From assembly GCA_965248335.1 (NCBI GenBank), contig CBDFIY010000003.1, forward strand, positions 1,240,001 to 1,304,000: a DNA stretch of 64,000 nucleotides. The letters are read 5' to 3'. The notes under the pieces were generated by a model. That model did not search any database. It was not told the origin of the DNA and saw only the letters and a program-made list of their open reading frames with translations. Made by a program: the position numbers and the translations under genes. This document shows positions 55,026-64,000 of the stretch, one piece after another. Origin of the DNA: CAKMZU01 sp965248335 (GTDB lineage Bacteria; Pseudomonadota; Gammaproteobacteria; Pseudomonadales; DT-91). Position 1 is the first letter of the stretch. The number at the start of each line of letters is the position of its first letter.

Positions 55026-56075
55026 GTGATACGAATCATGAGTAAAAGTAACGCAAAAAATGATATCAAGGTATTAGCCATCGATTTAGCCAAGAGTAGC
55101 TTTCAACTTCATGGCATGGATGAAAAAGGTGAAAAGGTGTTAGGTAAAAAAGTAAGCCGAAAGAAATTATCTGAATTCATGGCCAGGTTAACACCTTGTT
55201 TAATTGCAATGGAGGCATGCGGAAGTGCTCATTACTGGGCTCGACTATTTAAAAGCTATGGCCATGAAGTACGTTTAATAGCCCCGCAATTTGTAAAACC
55301 ATTTGTGAAGTCAAACAAAAATGATGCGGTCGATGCCGAAGCCATTGCCGAGGCTGCTCAGCGCCCGAATATGCGCTTTGTTGCCATTAAGTCAGTTGAA
55401 CAATTAGAAAATCAATCTATTCACAGAATTCGAAGCCAGTCCATTAAAAATCGTACGGCTTTGGTCAATCAGATCCGAGGCTTATTAATGGAACAAGGAA
55501 TTGATATCCCCGCAGGTCGAAAGAACGTGCTTAAAAGTATACCGATGATTCTTGAAGATGCCGAAAATGGCTTGGGTATTCGGTTTAGGGAGATACTCTC
55601 TGATTTGCAGAATGATCTAAAAACAGTTGATAAGCGTGTTGATAAGTATGACATGGAAATTGAGCGTATGATCAAAAATGATGAGGAGGCCCAACGATTG
55701 ATGAGTATTCCGGGTGTAGGACCTCTTACCGCAACCGCGTTATTAATAACAATTGGGGATATATCGTTGTTTAAAAATGGCCGAGAACTGGCCGCCTTTT
55801 TTGGCTTGGTTCCTCGCCAGCATTCCACGGGAGGAAGGCCAACTTTACTCGGCATCAGCAAAAGAGGGGATGTATATTTACGCACATTGTTGATTCATGG
55901 GGCGAGGTCGGTACTGCAATATACTGAAGGTAAAAAAGATTCTGTGAGTCGATGGGCAGGCAACCTTATGCAACGTCGTGGAAAAAATGTAGCGGCCGTA
56001 GCCTTAGCCAATAAAATGGTTAGAACAGTTTTTGCCTTGCTCAAAAATGGAGAAAGCTATGCTGTTTCAGTGTAA
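55026..56075 (+). CDS. IS110-family (DEDD) transposase
   Basis: 349-residue recombinase. The N-terminal RuvC-like domain has VLAIDLAKSSFQLHG (Asp), IAMEACGSAHYWAR (Glu) and NKNDAVDAEAIAEAA (Asp pair). The C-terminal Tnp_20 domain has LMSIPGVGPLTATALL and RELAAFFGLVPRQHSTGG with the predicted catalytic serine. These enzymes use a structured guide RNA encoded by the element. ATG 55038 (MSKSNAKND) is the probable start, better than the upstream alternative at 55026. Length and motifs are complete. Confidence 0.93.
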   Translation: MIRIMSKSNAKNDIKVLAIDLAKSSFQLHGMDEKGEKVLGKKVSRKKLSEFMARLTPCLIAMEACGSAHYWARLFKSYGHEVRLIAPQFVKPFVKSNKNDAVDAEAIAEAAQRPNMRFVAIKSVEQLENQSIHRIRSQSIKNRTALVNQIRGLLMEQGIDIPAGRKNVLKSIPMILEDAENGLGIRFREILSDLQNDLKTVDKRVDKYDMEIERMIKNDEEAQRLMSIPGVGPLTATALLITIGDISLFKNGRELAAFFGLVPRQHSTGGRPTLLGISKRGDVYLRTLLIHGARSVLQYTEGKKDSVSRWAGNLMQRRGKNVAAVALANKMVRTVFALLKNGESYAVSV

Positions 56076-56400
56076 AGAAAGCCTAAGTATTGAAGATCGT
56101 TACCGCCTGAAAAGCGGCTATTAGTAGGAACATATTTTTAATGTATTAATGATTAAGTTTTAAGAGTAATGAACTAAGCAAATTGCGAAGAGACAAATCA
56201 CCGTGATGGCATGAAAGGTAAGACCTGCATCTCAGGCAAGCTGATTGTAACTAAGGCGCTCCTCGTGAGCAGACCGTTGAGTAGATAAGCACTGAGATGA
56301 GCGAATTTCCATTAGGGCCCGAGGGATATACCTTCAAATAGAGGCCGGATATAAGACCGCAACTTTTCCTTCATGAGCACAACGATTTATCTTGCAATAC
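56076..56400 (+). ncRNA. Candidate bridge (seek) RNA region of the IS1111-group element
   Basis: About 325 bp with no ORF between the transposase stop and the right sub-terminal repeat. In IS1111-group elements the guide RNA is encoded 3' of the transposase. Short stems are visible, for example CCGC..GCGG (about 56105-56119) and GCTCCTCGTGAGC (about 56261-56273). The exact RNA ends and loops are not determinable by eye. Confidence 0.5.
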
Positions 56401-56552
56401 GCGAGGCGAACCATATAAGTTACATGGCGATACAGTCCTGTTGTGTTGTCATCAGTAAGGAAGCAAGAAAAAGAGCATTGTGAGGTTTGTTTATTAATCA
56501 CCCATTGCTTGGTATCGTGTTATCAGATACCAACAAATAATAAAAGGAACGT

Positions 56553-56858
56553 TTGATGTTTGAAAGAATCATGGGGATCCATGTGATCAATGAGCCTGAA
56601 TGTCAGCGATACCGAGAACGTATGGAGCCTATTCTGACGGCGGTTGGTGGTGCTTTTGGTTACGACTTTACGGTTAAAAAAGTGTTACGTTCTAAAACTG
56701 ACAATACTATAAATCGCGTTTTTACACTCGAATTTCCAGCCAAAAGTGTTATGGATGATTTCTTTTTACGAGAGGATTATCAGGCGGTTCAGAAAACGCA
56801 TTTTAATAAAGCCATAAAAAGTAAAACTGTTATCTCCATGCATGAAAAAAAGTATTAG
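56553..56858 (+). CDS. DUF1330-like dimeric alpha/beta barrel protein
   Basis: 101-residue protein of the DUF1330 type. MGIHVINEPECQRYRERMEPILTAVGGAFGYDFTV is the expected beta-alpha unit, followed by INRVFTLEFP and a C-terminal KTVISM strand. Function of the family is unknown. ATG 56553 is used, with AAAAGGAACG upstream. It stands alone 140 bp after the IS1111-group element and on the same strand, so its promoter may be affected by the insertion. Confidence 0.75.
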   Translation: MMFERIMGIHVINEPECQRYRERMEPILTAVGGAFGYDFTVKKVLRSKTDNTINRVFTLEFPAKSVMDDFFLREDYQAVQKTHFNKAIKSKTVISMHEKKY

Positions 56859-58240
56859 AGTACTGGCGTTCGTATTTTTTTTAATCTTACCAATAAGGTG
56901 AACCCCTTTATATTTATAAAGGGATAGCCATGAAGTTAACAGTATTTGTAAGTTTCTATCTCAGGTGGTGCATCGAATTCAAATGCACATGAAGCATACA
57001 CACTGAGATACATTGAAGTGTGTTTTTTTGATTATATATACAGATATTAAATTTCTTCAACGGTGACATTAACCGTATTGCCGTAACCAAGAGTGAGTAC
57101 AGGGAATCTCGTCGTGTTTAAATGTGTCCGTTTTTCAGTGCCATCGGATGTTTTCGAATAAACCTCGGCCGAAATACTGTATGTCATGCCTTCTTTAATT
57201 TCGTCGGATGGGTAATTAAGCGTAAATTCTACGGGTATTTTTTTAACGTCAGTCAGTGTTACTTGGCTGATCTCGATAGAGGGTGCGTCAGCAAGGGAGA
57301 CGTCTTTTAGTTTGATGATAATCTTCGTGACAAGCGCTAGGTCGTTGGATTGTGCGAAATCAATATTTCCTGTGATAGCGTCCTTGTTAAGAGACGCGTC
57401 ATCTTCAGGTGCGGCTATTTCTTCAACGATGACATTAACCGTATTGCCGTAGCCATGGGTGAGAACAGGGAATCTCGTCGTGTTTAAATGTGTCCGTTTT
57501 TCAGTGCCATCAGATGTTTTCGAATAAACCTCGGCCGCAATACTGTATGTCATGCCTTCTTTAATTTCGTCGGATGGGTAATTAAGCGTAAATTCTACGG
57601 GTGTTTTTTTAACGTCAGTCAATGTTACATGGCTGATTTCGATAGAGGGTGCATCAGCAAGAGAGACGTCTTTTAATTTGATAATAATCTTTGTAACAAG
57701 CGCTAGGTCGTTGGATTGTGCGAAATCAATACTTCCTGTGATGACGTCTTTGCTAAGAGATGTTTCACTTTCAAGTGTGGTTATTTCTTCAACGATGACA
57801 TTAACCGCATTGCTGTAACCATGGGTGAGAACAGGGAATCTCGTCGTGTTTAAATGTGTCCGTTTTTCAGCACCACCGGGTGCTTTGGAGTAAACCTCAG
57901 CCGAAATGCTGTATGTCATGCTTTCTTTGATTTTATCGGGTGGGTAACTAAGCGTGAATTGTACGGGTATTTTTTTAACGTCAGTCAGTGTTACTTGGCT
58001 GATCTCGATAGAGGGTGCATCAGCCCGAGAGACGTCTTTTAATTTAATAATAATCTTCGTGACAAGCGCTAGGTCATTGGATTGTGCGAAATCAATATTT
58101 CCTGTGATGACGTCTTTGCCAAGAGATGTTTCACTTTCAAGTGTGACTGTTTTTTTAGCGGATGTATCTGTGTTGTCTGTTATTACCCCCCTGTGTCAGG
58201 ATACTTGTCGCCTCTAAAATTTTAATTAGAGGCATAAAAA

Positions 58241-58762
58241 ATGAGAAAATCGTTTACCCATTCGTTTAAGATACAGGCAATAGAAAAGGCATTGAGCCGA
58301 CAAGAATGTATGAGCATCAAGGATGTGGCTGAAAACTTAGGTATTGGCCATTCGACGTTACAAAAATGGATTAGACAGGCTAAAGAGCAACGGCTTAATC
58401 AACCATTAGATGGTGGGGTAATGACCATGGTTAAAGAAAAAAGGCCCCAAGATTGGAGCGCTGAAGAACGTTTGAATATGGTCATTGCCTGCGGATCTTT
58501 GAGCGTCGAGGACATCAGCCAGCTTTGCCGAGAGAAAGGAATATACCCACATCATATCAACCAATGGAGAGGTGATTTTATCAAGAATAAGCCCCTATCG
58601 ACTGCTTCAGAAATTCAAAGTGAGAATAAGCAATTTAAAAATGACATTAAGTTACTAAAAAAGGAGTTAAACCGTAAAGATAAGGCATTAGCTGAAACAG
58701 CAGCGCTGCTAGTACTCCAAAAAAAAGTCCACGAAATATGGGAAAGCGACGAGGCCAGCTAA
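58241..58762 (+). CDS. IS3-family OrfA
   Basis: 173-residue DNA-binding protein with two HTH units (DVAENLGIGHSTLQKWIRQA; DISQLCREKGIYPHHINQW) and a C-terminal leucine-zipper-like stretch ending LLVLQKKVHEIW, typical of IS3 OrfA. An A8 run (58720-58727) near its end could allow a -1 shift into OrfB, but OrfB also has its own ATG in the 25-nt overlap. Confidence 0.9.
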   Translation: MRKSFTHSFKIQAIEKALSRQECMSIKDVAENLGIGHSTLQKWIRQAKEQRLNQPLDGGVMTMVKEKRPQDWSAEERLNMVIACGSLSVEDISQLCREKGIYPHHINQWRGDFIKNKPLSTASEIQSENKQFKNDIKLLKKELNRKDKALAETAALLVLQKKVHEIWESDEAS

Positions 58763-59814
58763 TAGTGAAACAAGAGCGTGATGATATTATTCACTTGATT
58801 AGCGAGGCTCGATCCAATGGTGCTAGGCAAAGGCAGGCTTGCGATATTATAGGCATTACACCAAAAACATTACAGCGCTGGGCGCGACCAGAGGGCGATG
58901 AAGATGGTCGTTTGTCAGCCAAGCACAGCCCTTGTAATAAGCTCAGTGAGCTTGAGAGACAGCGTATTATTCAGGTCTGCAACCAACCTGAATACGCGAA
59001 TTTATCGCCCAGCGTCATCGTGCCAATGCTTGCAGATAAAGGTGTGTACATCGCATCTGAATCCACTATTTACCGTGTGTTAAAAGCACATAAACAAGAT
59101 AAGCATCGGCTGAGAAGTAAGCCTGCCAGAGTTATTACAAAACCTGAATCGTTGACGGCCACAGGCCCGAATCAGATTTATAGTTGGGATATTACGTATT
59201 TACCAACAACGGTAAAAGGCTTGTTTTATTACTTGTATCTTGTCATGGATATTTATAGCCGAAAGATTGTTGGTTGGCAGGTATATGAACAAGAAAGCAG
59301 TGCATTGGCCGCAGATTTAATGACAGATATTTGCTTACGTGAAGGGATTAAGCCGAATCAGGTGATCTTACATTCGGACAACGGTAGCCCGATGAAAGGC
59401 GCAACAATGCTAGCGACACTGCAAGAATTAGGGGTTGCTCCGTCGTTTAGCCGCCCCTCTGTTAGTAATGATAACCCTTATTCTGAGTCATTATTTAGAA
59501 CACTTAAGTATCGACCAGAATACCCAGAAAAAGCCTTTGAGGGTTTAGATTTAGCACGAAAATGGGTGAATGGATTTGCTGATTGGTATAATCATGAGCA
59601 CAGACACAGCAGCATAAAATATGTCACGCCTGTAGAGCGTCATACGAAGCAAGATAGAATTATCTTAATCAACCGTAAAGCTGTTTATCTACAGGCGAAA
59701 ATGGCGCACCCAGAGCGATGGAGTGGCGACATTAGAAACTGGGATCACATTGCTGAGGTTTATTTAAACCCAGGGAAATCTAAAAGTAATAGGGAAATAA
59801 ATCAGGCGGCATAA
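58738..59814 (+). CDS. IS3-family OrfB, DDE integrase-type transposase
   Basis: 358 residues. An N-terminal helix-turn-helix (ARQRQACDIIGITPKTLQRW), an HTH_21-like segment, then the rve core: YSWDITYL (Asp), ILHSDNGSPMKG (Asp) and NPYSESLFRTLKY (Glu), giving a full DDE set. C-terminal WYNHEHRHSSIKYVTPVERH is typical. The -1 frame relative to OrfA and the 25-nt overlap indicate coupling or frameshifting. A 206-bp segment of this gene (59470-59675) is the source of the eroded fragment in the damaged ISAs1. Confidence 0.93.
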   Translation: MGKRRGQLIVKQERDDIIHLISEARSNGARQRQACDIIGITPKTLQRWARPEGDEDGRLSAKHSPCNKLSELERQRIIQVCNQPEYANLSPSVIVPMLADKGVYIASESTIYRVLKAHKQDKHRLRSKPARVITKPESLTATGPNQIYSWDITYLPTTVKGLFYYLYLVMDIYSRKIVGWQVYEQESSALAADLMTDICLREGIKPNQVILHSDNGSPMKGATMLATLQELGVAPSFSRPSVSNDNPYSESLFRTLKYRPEYPEKAFEGLDLARKWVNGFADWYNHEHRHSSIKYVTPVERHTKQDRIILINRKAVYLQAKMAHPERWSGDIRNWDHIAEVYLNPGKSKSNREINQAA

Positions 59815-60049
59815 AAGTAAACTTTAGGCGACAAGTATGTTGAAATCTACCGTTACTTCCTTGCTAAGAGATGTTTCACTTTTAAGTGCGGCTGGTTTTT
59901 TAACGGAGGTTTCTGAGGAGCAGCCGATGAGAAGGGCTGAAATAAAAAAGAGAAATCCAACGATTTTCATTAAAGGCATATCCTTTGCTTATCATTCTTC
60001 TGAATTATAGCTGGGTATTTGATGAATTGAAGATTTTATAAAATGTCTC

Positions 60050-60089
60050 TATACCCAACGCCATTGCATCTTCAGGGGTGACCGGTATA
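60050..60089 (-). repeat. TATACC repeat, copy 8 (40-bp minimal form)
   Basis: Same 40-bp architecture as copy 4, reading TATACCCAACGCCATTGCAT and ending GACCGGTATA. The remaining DNA up to 60328 has no supported gene. Confidence 0.8.
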
Positions 60090-60328
60090 GTTGAGGGGAA
60101 TAGGCTACAACATCTTGATCAAATTCAAGGTAGTAACAATGCTGATACTCTAAAATGGACTCAACTAGAATGCCTTGGAAATTGTTAGATTTTATTGTTT
60201 AAAGGCGAACAATGTTTTTTAACGGCAGAGCATTTAGTTTTATGGGAAAGCATAAATGTCATAACATCCAAGTCAACAAAGCTGGTAAGTTGAAGACTTG
60301 GATTAATTTATAATATTATGGTACTAAT

Positions 60329-61960
60329 TTATAAACTTATGGTATCAGCGACAGGAAGTTTTACAGGCGCAGGCGGTGTGTTTCCAAGTATCATGTCTGC
60401 ACACTTATCGCCGATCATCATCGAAGGCGCATTCGTGTTCCCGCCTATGAGCGTTGGGATGATTGAGGCATCAGCGATTCTAAGCCCCTCGATACCATGA
60501 ACTTTTAATTGGTCATCGACAACCGCTAGGGCATCATGGCCCATTTTACAGGTACCCACTGGATGGTAGACGGTCTCCGTGATACTGCCCATAACGTTTT
60601 TAAGTTCTTCATCAGTTTTGTATTGTTTACCTGGATGGAGTTCTTCAGAAAAGAGCCCTTTCCATGTAGGTGCATCCATCATGTCGCGCAGTATTTTTGC
60701 GCACTTAAGCATGATAGGCCAGTCACCCTTGTCAGATAGAAAGTTAAAGTCGACTTCTGGCTTTGCAAAAGGGTCAGTTGATGTAGGTTTGATGGTTCCC
60801 GTGCTTTTAGGTCGTAAGTTACAGGCATGCAGGGTGACGCCATGTTGTGCTGGCATAGGCTCTGTAAGCCCAGTTAAGTTACAAGGTACAAAATGTAACT
60901 GGATATCAGGGCGCTTTAATGAAGGATCTGATTTGATGAAACCACCGCCTTCGATACTATTACATGCGCCAATACCTTTTTTGTGAACAAAATAATCCCA
61001 TGCCACTTTGACGTTGTGAGGGAATTTATCCATGCCGTTTAGGCCAAAAGGTTCATTAATGGCAAAGCGCATTACTACATCAAGGTGTTCTTGAAGGTTC
61101 TTGCCAACACCTTTAAGGTCAAGCTTAGGTGTTATGCCGGCCTTAACTAAATCATCTTTATCGCCAATACCGGATAGCTGTAAGATATGTGGGCTCTTGA
61201 TGGTGCCGGCTGATAAAACGATTTCTTTTTTGGCGTGGGCTGTGACGATTTTTTTGCCTTTTTGATATTCGATCCCTGTTGCCTTTTTATTTTCTAAAAT
61301 GATGCGGTTAACATTGGCTTTTGTAATAAGTGTAAGGTTTGAGCGCGATAAAATAGGCGTCAGAAATGCTGAGGCGCTGCTCCAGCGTTTGCCATCTTTG
61401 ATGTTTGCTTGAAAGCGACCAACGCCTTCTTGATCTGCGCCGTTAAAGTCTTCGCAGGCAGGAAATCCGCATTGAACACCTGATTCGACAAACTTATCAA
61501 AGAGAATGTTTTCGGAGGGTGCATCAATGACGTTTAGCTCACCGTCTATGCCGTGGTAATCATTCTCGCCACGTACTTGGTTTTCAAAACGTTTAAAATA
61601 GGGGAGTACATCGGAAAAGCTCCAGCCTTTGTTACCCGCAGCAGCCCAGTCGTCATAATCTGACGCATGGCCTCGGATATAAACCATACCATTCGCGGCA
61701 CTTGATCCGCCAAGGGTTTTTCCGCGTGGGATATCATAAGATTTATTCTGTAAGTTTGATTGTGGTGTTGATGTGAATTTCCAGTTGAGCGTGTCACTTT
61801 TGAGTACTTCAGCACATCCACCTGGCATATGGATCATTGGGTTAGAATCCTTAGGCCCTGCCTCCAGCAAGAGTACTTGGTTTCTAGGGTCTTGTGATAA
61901 ACGATTAGCTAGAACACACCCAGCTGAGCCTGCGCCTATAATGATATAGTCATATGTCAT
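60329..61960 (-). CDS. GMC-family oxidoreductase (choline/alcohol dehydrogenase, AlkJ/BetA-like)
   Basis: 543-residue FAD enzyme. The Rossmann FAD motif is IIIGAGSAGCVLANRLS at the N-terminus, followed by the GMC signature 1 region PRGKTLGGSSAANGMVYIRG. Signature 2 is near SAGTIKSPHILQLSGIG. The catalytic His lies in TVYHPVGTCKMG, with GGNTNAPSMMIGDKCADMI at the C-terminus. It oxidises an alcohol group with transfer of electrons to a quinone. Sequence style is close to membrane-associated alcohol dehydrogenases of the AlkJ type and to choline dehydrogenase; no betB or betI neighbours, so choline is not proven. ATG 61960. Confidence 0.85.
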   Translation of the reverse strand: MTYDYIIIGAGSAGCVLANRLSQDPRNQVLLLEAGPKDSNPMIHMPGGCAEVLKSDTLNWKFTSTPQSNLQNKSYDIPRGKTLGGSSAANGMVYIRGHASDYDDWAAAGNKGWSFSDVLPYFKRFENQVRGENDYHGIDGELNVIDAPSENILFDKFVESGVQCGFPACEDFNGADQEGVGRFQANIKDGKRWSSASAFLTPILSRSNLTLITKANVNRIILENKKATGIEYQKGKKIVTAHAKKEIVLSAGTIKSPHILQLSGIGDKDDLVKAGITPKLDLKGVGKNLQEHLDVVMRFAINEPFGLNGMDKFPHNVKVAWDYFVHKKGIGACNSIEGGGFIKSDPSLKRPDIQLHFVPCNLTGLTEPMPAQHGVTLHACNLRPKSTGTIKPTSTDPFAKPEVDFNFLSDKGDWPIMLKCAKILRDMMDAPTWKGLFSEELHPGKQYKTDEELKNVMGSITETVYHPVGTCKMGHDALAVVDDQLKVHGIEGLRIADASIIPTLIGGNTNAPSMMIGDKCADMILGNTPPAPVKLPVADTISL

Positions 61961-62349
61961 GGATTTTAAAGCCCTTCCACTTATTTATTGTTATTATCGC
62001 GCAATTAACGTCGGTTTTTTTAGGCGTTAACTTACGTTTCTAGTACGTTCTAACAACACTTAAGGATTGTTAAAAGTATTCGTACCCATTCCATGTACTT
62101 AGGTTAGGTACAGATGCTGTGATGCACTGCCTTCAAACCGTAAAACGTTTTGTAGTCTAAATAAAAGCCTCTGTCGGTGCAAATGTTGGTCACTGATATG
62201 ACGATTATGTCATCTAAAGTTCTAAGTGATGTTGATCAAGTCTTGTGCGTATTAACTTGACTTCATCCCTGAAAAATGATGATCTAGCTCGGCTGGTGGT
62301 CATCGTAAATAATAATAAAGATGTCATAGTTGATGAGTAGAATCATCAT
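61961..62349. other. 390-bp gap, no gene seen
   Basis: Upstream region of the GMC gene. A short palindrome TGAC-GATTAT-GTCA near 62198 could be an operator. No supported ORF. Confidence 0.4.
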
Positions 62350-62553
62350 ATGCTAATGCCAAGGAGAGGGATCATGAGGAAGCAAAACGACGGACATTGT
62401 TTGGCGCTTAGAGATAAAGAGCGTAAAAACATTGAGGATAAGGTTAAAGAGTTTTTGAGTTCAGGGGGGAAGATAGAGGTTCTTGGGTCGGCTTTTGATA
62501 AGCCTGCAGACCCAAAATGTAAGTTAGGTGAGGATTATAGTGTCTTGATCTAG
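62350..62553 (+). CDS. Small hypothetical protein
   Basis: Unrecognised. If ATG 62350 is used the product is 67 residues; ATG 62374 (MRKQNDGHCLALRD), preceded by GAGAGGGATC, is more likely and gives about 59 residues. The middle is a charged amphipathic helix (RDKERKNIEDKVKEFLSSGG), followed by KIEVLGSAFDKP, which could form a beta strand. The layout resembles small nucleic-acid or RNA-polymerase-binding proteins, but no family is assigned. Confidence 0.5.
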   Translation: MLMPRRGIMRKQNDGHCLALRDKERKNIEDKVKEFLSSGGKIEVLGSAFDKPADPKCKLGEDYSVLI

Positions 62554-62649
62554 TGAGGATCATGCTCTTTATTGCATTACATTTTATAAGGGGCATTTTC
62601 CAATCTTTGTTTTCTTGAGTGACTACACACCGCCTTCTATTTCAATAGA

Positions 62650-64000
62650 GAGTGTAAATAAGATTGTGTAACTCCTTTAATGCAACAGACTCATTCGATG
62701 TGAGTCACAGTGACTAAAGGAGTCGCAATGAACCAGTCAAAAATAGAGTCATTAGCCAAAGAGTTGGCGAAAGATCTTAAAACCCCAGAGGATCTAAATC
62801 AATTCAGCGCTATTTTAAAGAAAGTAGCCGTTGAGGCAGCTTTGCATGCCGAAATGGACGATCATTTAGGCTATGAGCCGCACTCTCCAGAGGGTTACAA
62901 TACAGGCAATAGCCGCAACGGGCGGAGCCGCAAGCGGCTTAAAGGCGATCACGGGGATTGTGAGATTGAAGTCCCGAGAGACCGCGCTGGTACGTTTGAG
63001 CCACAGCTTATCAAAAAGCACCAAACTCGCATTACAGGCATGGATGACCAAATTTTAAGTCTGTACGCGAAGGGCTTATCCACTCGCGACATCACAGCAA
63101 CTTTTAAAGAAATGTACGATGTAGATGTATCGCCGAGTTTAATTTCAAAGGTGACGGATGCGGTTTATGCTCAAGTCCTTGAGTGGCAAAATAGGCCACT
63201 TGATCCCATTTATCCCATTGTTTATCTTGACGGTATTGTTGTCAAAATACGACAAGATAAGCGTGTTATCAACAAAACTATCTATCTTGCTCTTGGCGTT
63301 AATCTTGAAGGGAAAAAAGAATTATTAGGCATGTGGATTGCCGAAACTGAAGGCGCCAAGTTTTGGTTAAACGTGATGACAGAGCTTAAAAATAGAGGGT
63401 TAACAGAAATACTTATTGCATGTATGGATGGATTAAAGGGCTTCCCTGATGCGGTGAATACTGTGTACCCCAAAGCCAAGATTCAGTTATGTATTGTGCA
63501 TATGGTACGTAATTCATTAAAGTTCGTGCCCTGGAAAGATTACAAGGCTGTGACCGCCGATTTAAAGGCCATTTATAAATCCATGACAGAAGCTGAGGCG
63601 CTGAGCGCATTGGATGCCTTTGCAGAAAAGTGGGATGATAAATACCCTCAAATTAGTCGCTCATGGAGACAAAATTGGCCAAATATTATTACTTTCTTTG
63701 ATTACCCTGACGACATTCGAAAAGTCATTTATACCACGAATGCTATTGAGTCATTAAACAGCGTGATCCGAAAAGCGGTCAATCGGCGAAAATTATTTCC
63801 TAATGATGACGCCGCATTTAAAGTGGTATTTCTGACTGTTGATGCCGCTTCAAAAAAATGGACAATGCCCATCAGGCATTGGAAGGAAGCATTAAATCGC
63901 TTTGCTATTGAGTTTGACGAGCAAATAACGCCATATCTTTAAAAAATCTGCCATTCAGTCTTATCATGACAATAAACTTGTCCTCATTATTATCAAGGAG
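62650..64000 (+). mobile_element. IS256-family element (right end outside window)
   Basis: The left end has GAGTGTAAATAAGATTGTGT-like sequence (about 62650-62670), the type of terminal repeat seen in IS256 elements. The transposase gene is complete; the right inverted repeat is not reached. Confidence 0.8.
62710..63942 (+). CDS. IS256-family (mutator-type) transposase
   Basis: 410-residue DDE transposase. N-terminal HAEMDDHLGYEPH with GYNTGNSRNGRSRKRL is the family start. The core has VYLDGIVVKI (Asp), ACMDGLKGFPDAV (Asp), IQLCIVHMVRNSLKFV (C/D-x-H) and YTTNAIESLNSVIRKA with the catalytic Glu, then NRRKLFPNDDAAFKVVFL. The likely start is ATG 62728 (MNQSKIESLAKELAK); the GTG-type upstream start adds six residues. 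The protein appears intact. Confidence 0.93.
   Translation: MTKGVAMNQSKIESLAKELAKDLKTPEDLNQFSAILKKVAVEAALHAEMDDHLGYEPHSPEGYNTGNSRNGRSRKRLKGDHGDCEIEVPRDRAGTFEPQLIKKHQTRITGMDDQILSLYAKGLSTRDITATFKEMYDVDVSPSLISKVTDAVYAQVLEWQNRPLDPIYPIVYLDGIVVKIRQDKRVINKTIYLALGVNLEGKKELLGMWIAETEGAKFWLNVMTELKNRGLTEILIACMDGLKGFPDAVNTVYPKAKIQLCIVHMVRNSLKFVPWKDYKAVTADLKAIYKSMTEAEALSALDAFAEKWDDKYPQISRSWRQNWPNIITFFDYPDDIRKVIYTTNAIESLNSVIRKAVNRRKLFPNDDAAFKVVFLTVDAASKKWTMPIRHWKEALNRFAIEFDEQITPYL

Larger units (their letters stand above)
54946..56414 (+). mobile_element. IS110-family element, IS1111 group
   Basis: A 14-bp inverted pair ATGGTTCGCCTCGC (54946-54959) and GCGAGGCGAACCAT (56401-56414) matches the sub-terminal inverted repeats of the IS1111 group. 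The real ends lie a few bases outside. The transposase gene starts 66 bp in and a 325-bp non-coding part follows it. No target duplication is expected or seen. Confidence 0.85.
58194..59845 (+). mobile_element. IS3-family element
   Basis: Ends TGTCAGGATACTTGTCGCCT (58194-58213) and, inverted, TTTCAACATACTTGTCGCCT (59826-59845), 20 bp with mismatches at the outer part. Two overlapping transposase genes fill it. No direct repeat is found at the ends as drawn. Confidence 0.82.
57047..59979 (-). pseudogene. Second repeat lipoprotein locus, split by IS3-family element
   Basis: The 5' piece (59846-59979) encodes a lipoprotein signal MKIVGFLFFISALLIGC (ATG at 59970, or 59979) followed by SSETSVKKPAALKSETSLSKEVT. 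The 3' piece (57047-58193) encodes NTDTSAKKTVTLESETSLGKDVITG and then three about 122-residue repeats, each with IDFAQSNDLALVTKIIIKL, PSIEIS, EFTLNYP and a TRFPVLTxGYxN motif. No start or signal precedes the 3' piece. The segment TSxKK...SETSLxK occurs on both sides of the IS, and no target duplication is visible. The locus may therefore be a fusion of two related genes through IS recombination instead of one gene with an insertion. A cell-surface or periplasmic role is likely; function unknown. Confidence 0.8.

Noticed and set aside
57122..58042. Three near-identical 62-residue plus-strand ORFs
   Set aside because: They are antisense shadows of the three lipoprotein repeats; no ribosome sites, and spacing equals the repeat period.

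Overview
This 64 kb window is a moderately AT-rich chromosome segment, most likely from a gammaproteobacterium. The evidence is a complete isc operon (iscRSUA-hscBA-fdx-iscX) followed by ndk-rlmN-pilW-rodZ, a pyrD / rmf / rlmKL / csrA neighbourhood, djlA and a YbiT-type ABC-F gene. I cannot name the genus from sequence alone. The striking feature is a household-gene backbone heavily invaded by mobile DNA: eight insertion sequences or IS derivatives of five families, plus two families of short non-autonomous repeats.

Layout. 0-8 kb: djlA, an NadR/AAA_28-like NTPase, an IolC-DUF2090 kinase with an RpiR-type regulator, two glutathione-peroxidase paralogues and purC. 8.1-12 kb: a cobalamin riboswitch followed by a cobalt/nickel ECF transporter operon (two DUF4198/NikL-like exported proteins, CbiM, CbiQ, CbiO). 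12-21 kb: an ISAs1 element, a coiled-coil hypothetical, a zinc-type TonB receptor divergent from a Fur/Zur regulator, marC, a hopJ-like gene and a repeat lipoprotein gene cut by an ISAzo13-like element. 21-30 kb: the isc operon behind two IscR-like operators, then ndk, rlmN, pilW and a short rodZ. 30-34 kb: a secreted glycosyltransferase-like protein, a damaged second ISAs1 copy and a cysteine-dioxygenase-like cupin. 34-41 kb: a moxR-DUF58-DUF4381-batA-batBC-batD operon on the minus strand. 41-47 kb: pyrD, rmf, rlmKL and a csrA gene split by the second ISAzo13-like copy. 47-64 kb: a soluble hybrid histidine kinase, a second type of ISAzo13 element, ybiT, aconitase, an IS1111-group IS110 element, a DUF1330 gene, a second repeat lipoprotein locus cut by an IS3 element, a GMC oxidoreductase and an IS256 element running off the end.

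The most informative signals are junctions. Removing the two identical 1315-bp ISAzo13-like elements and one copy of each 3-bp target duplication restores csrA and one lipoprotein gene in frame. A 134-bp MITE occurs twice with 133/134 identity and clean 5-bp target duplications. A TATACC...GGTATA repeat occurs eight times in three length classes, one providing the stop codon of a gene and one split by ISAs1. The damaged ISAs1 carries a 183-bp eroded piece of the IS3 transposase gene found 27 kb away. The IS1111-group element keeps a roughly 325-bp non-coding 3' part that is a candidate guide (bridge) RNA gene. Together these suggest a genome in an active phase of IS expansion and gene decay, as after a niche change or host association; that lifestyle inference is mine and is not shown directly.
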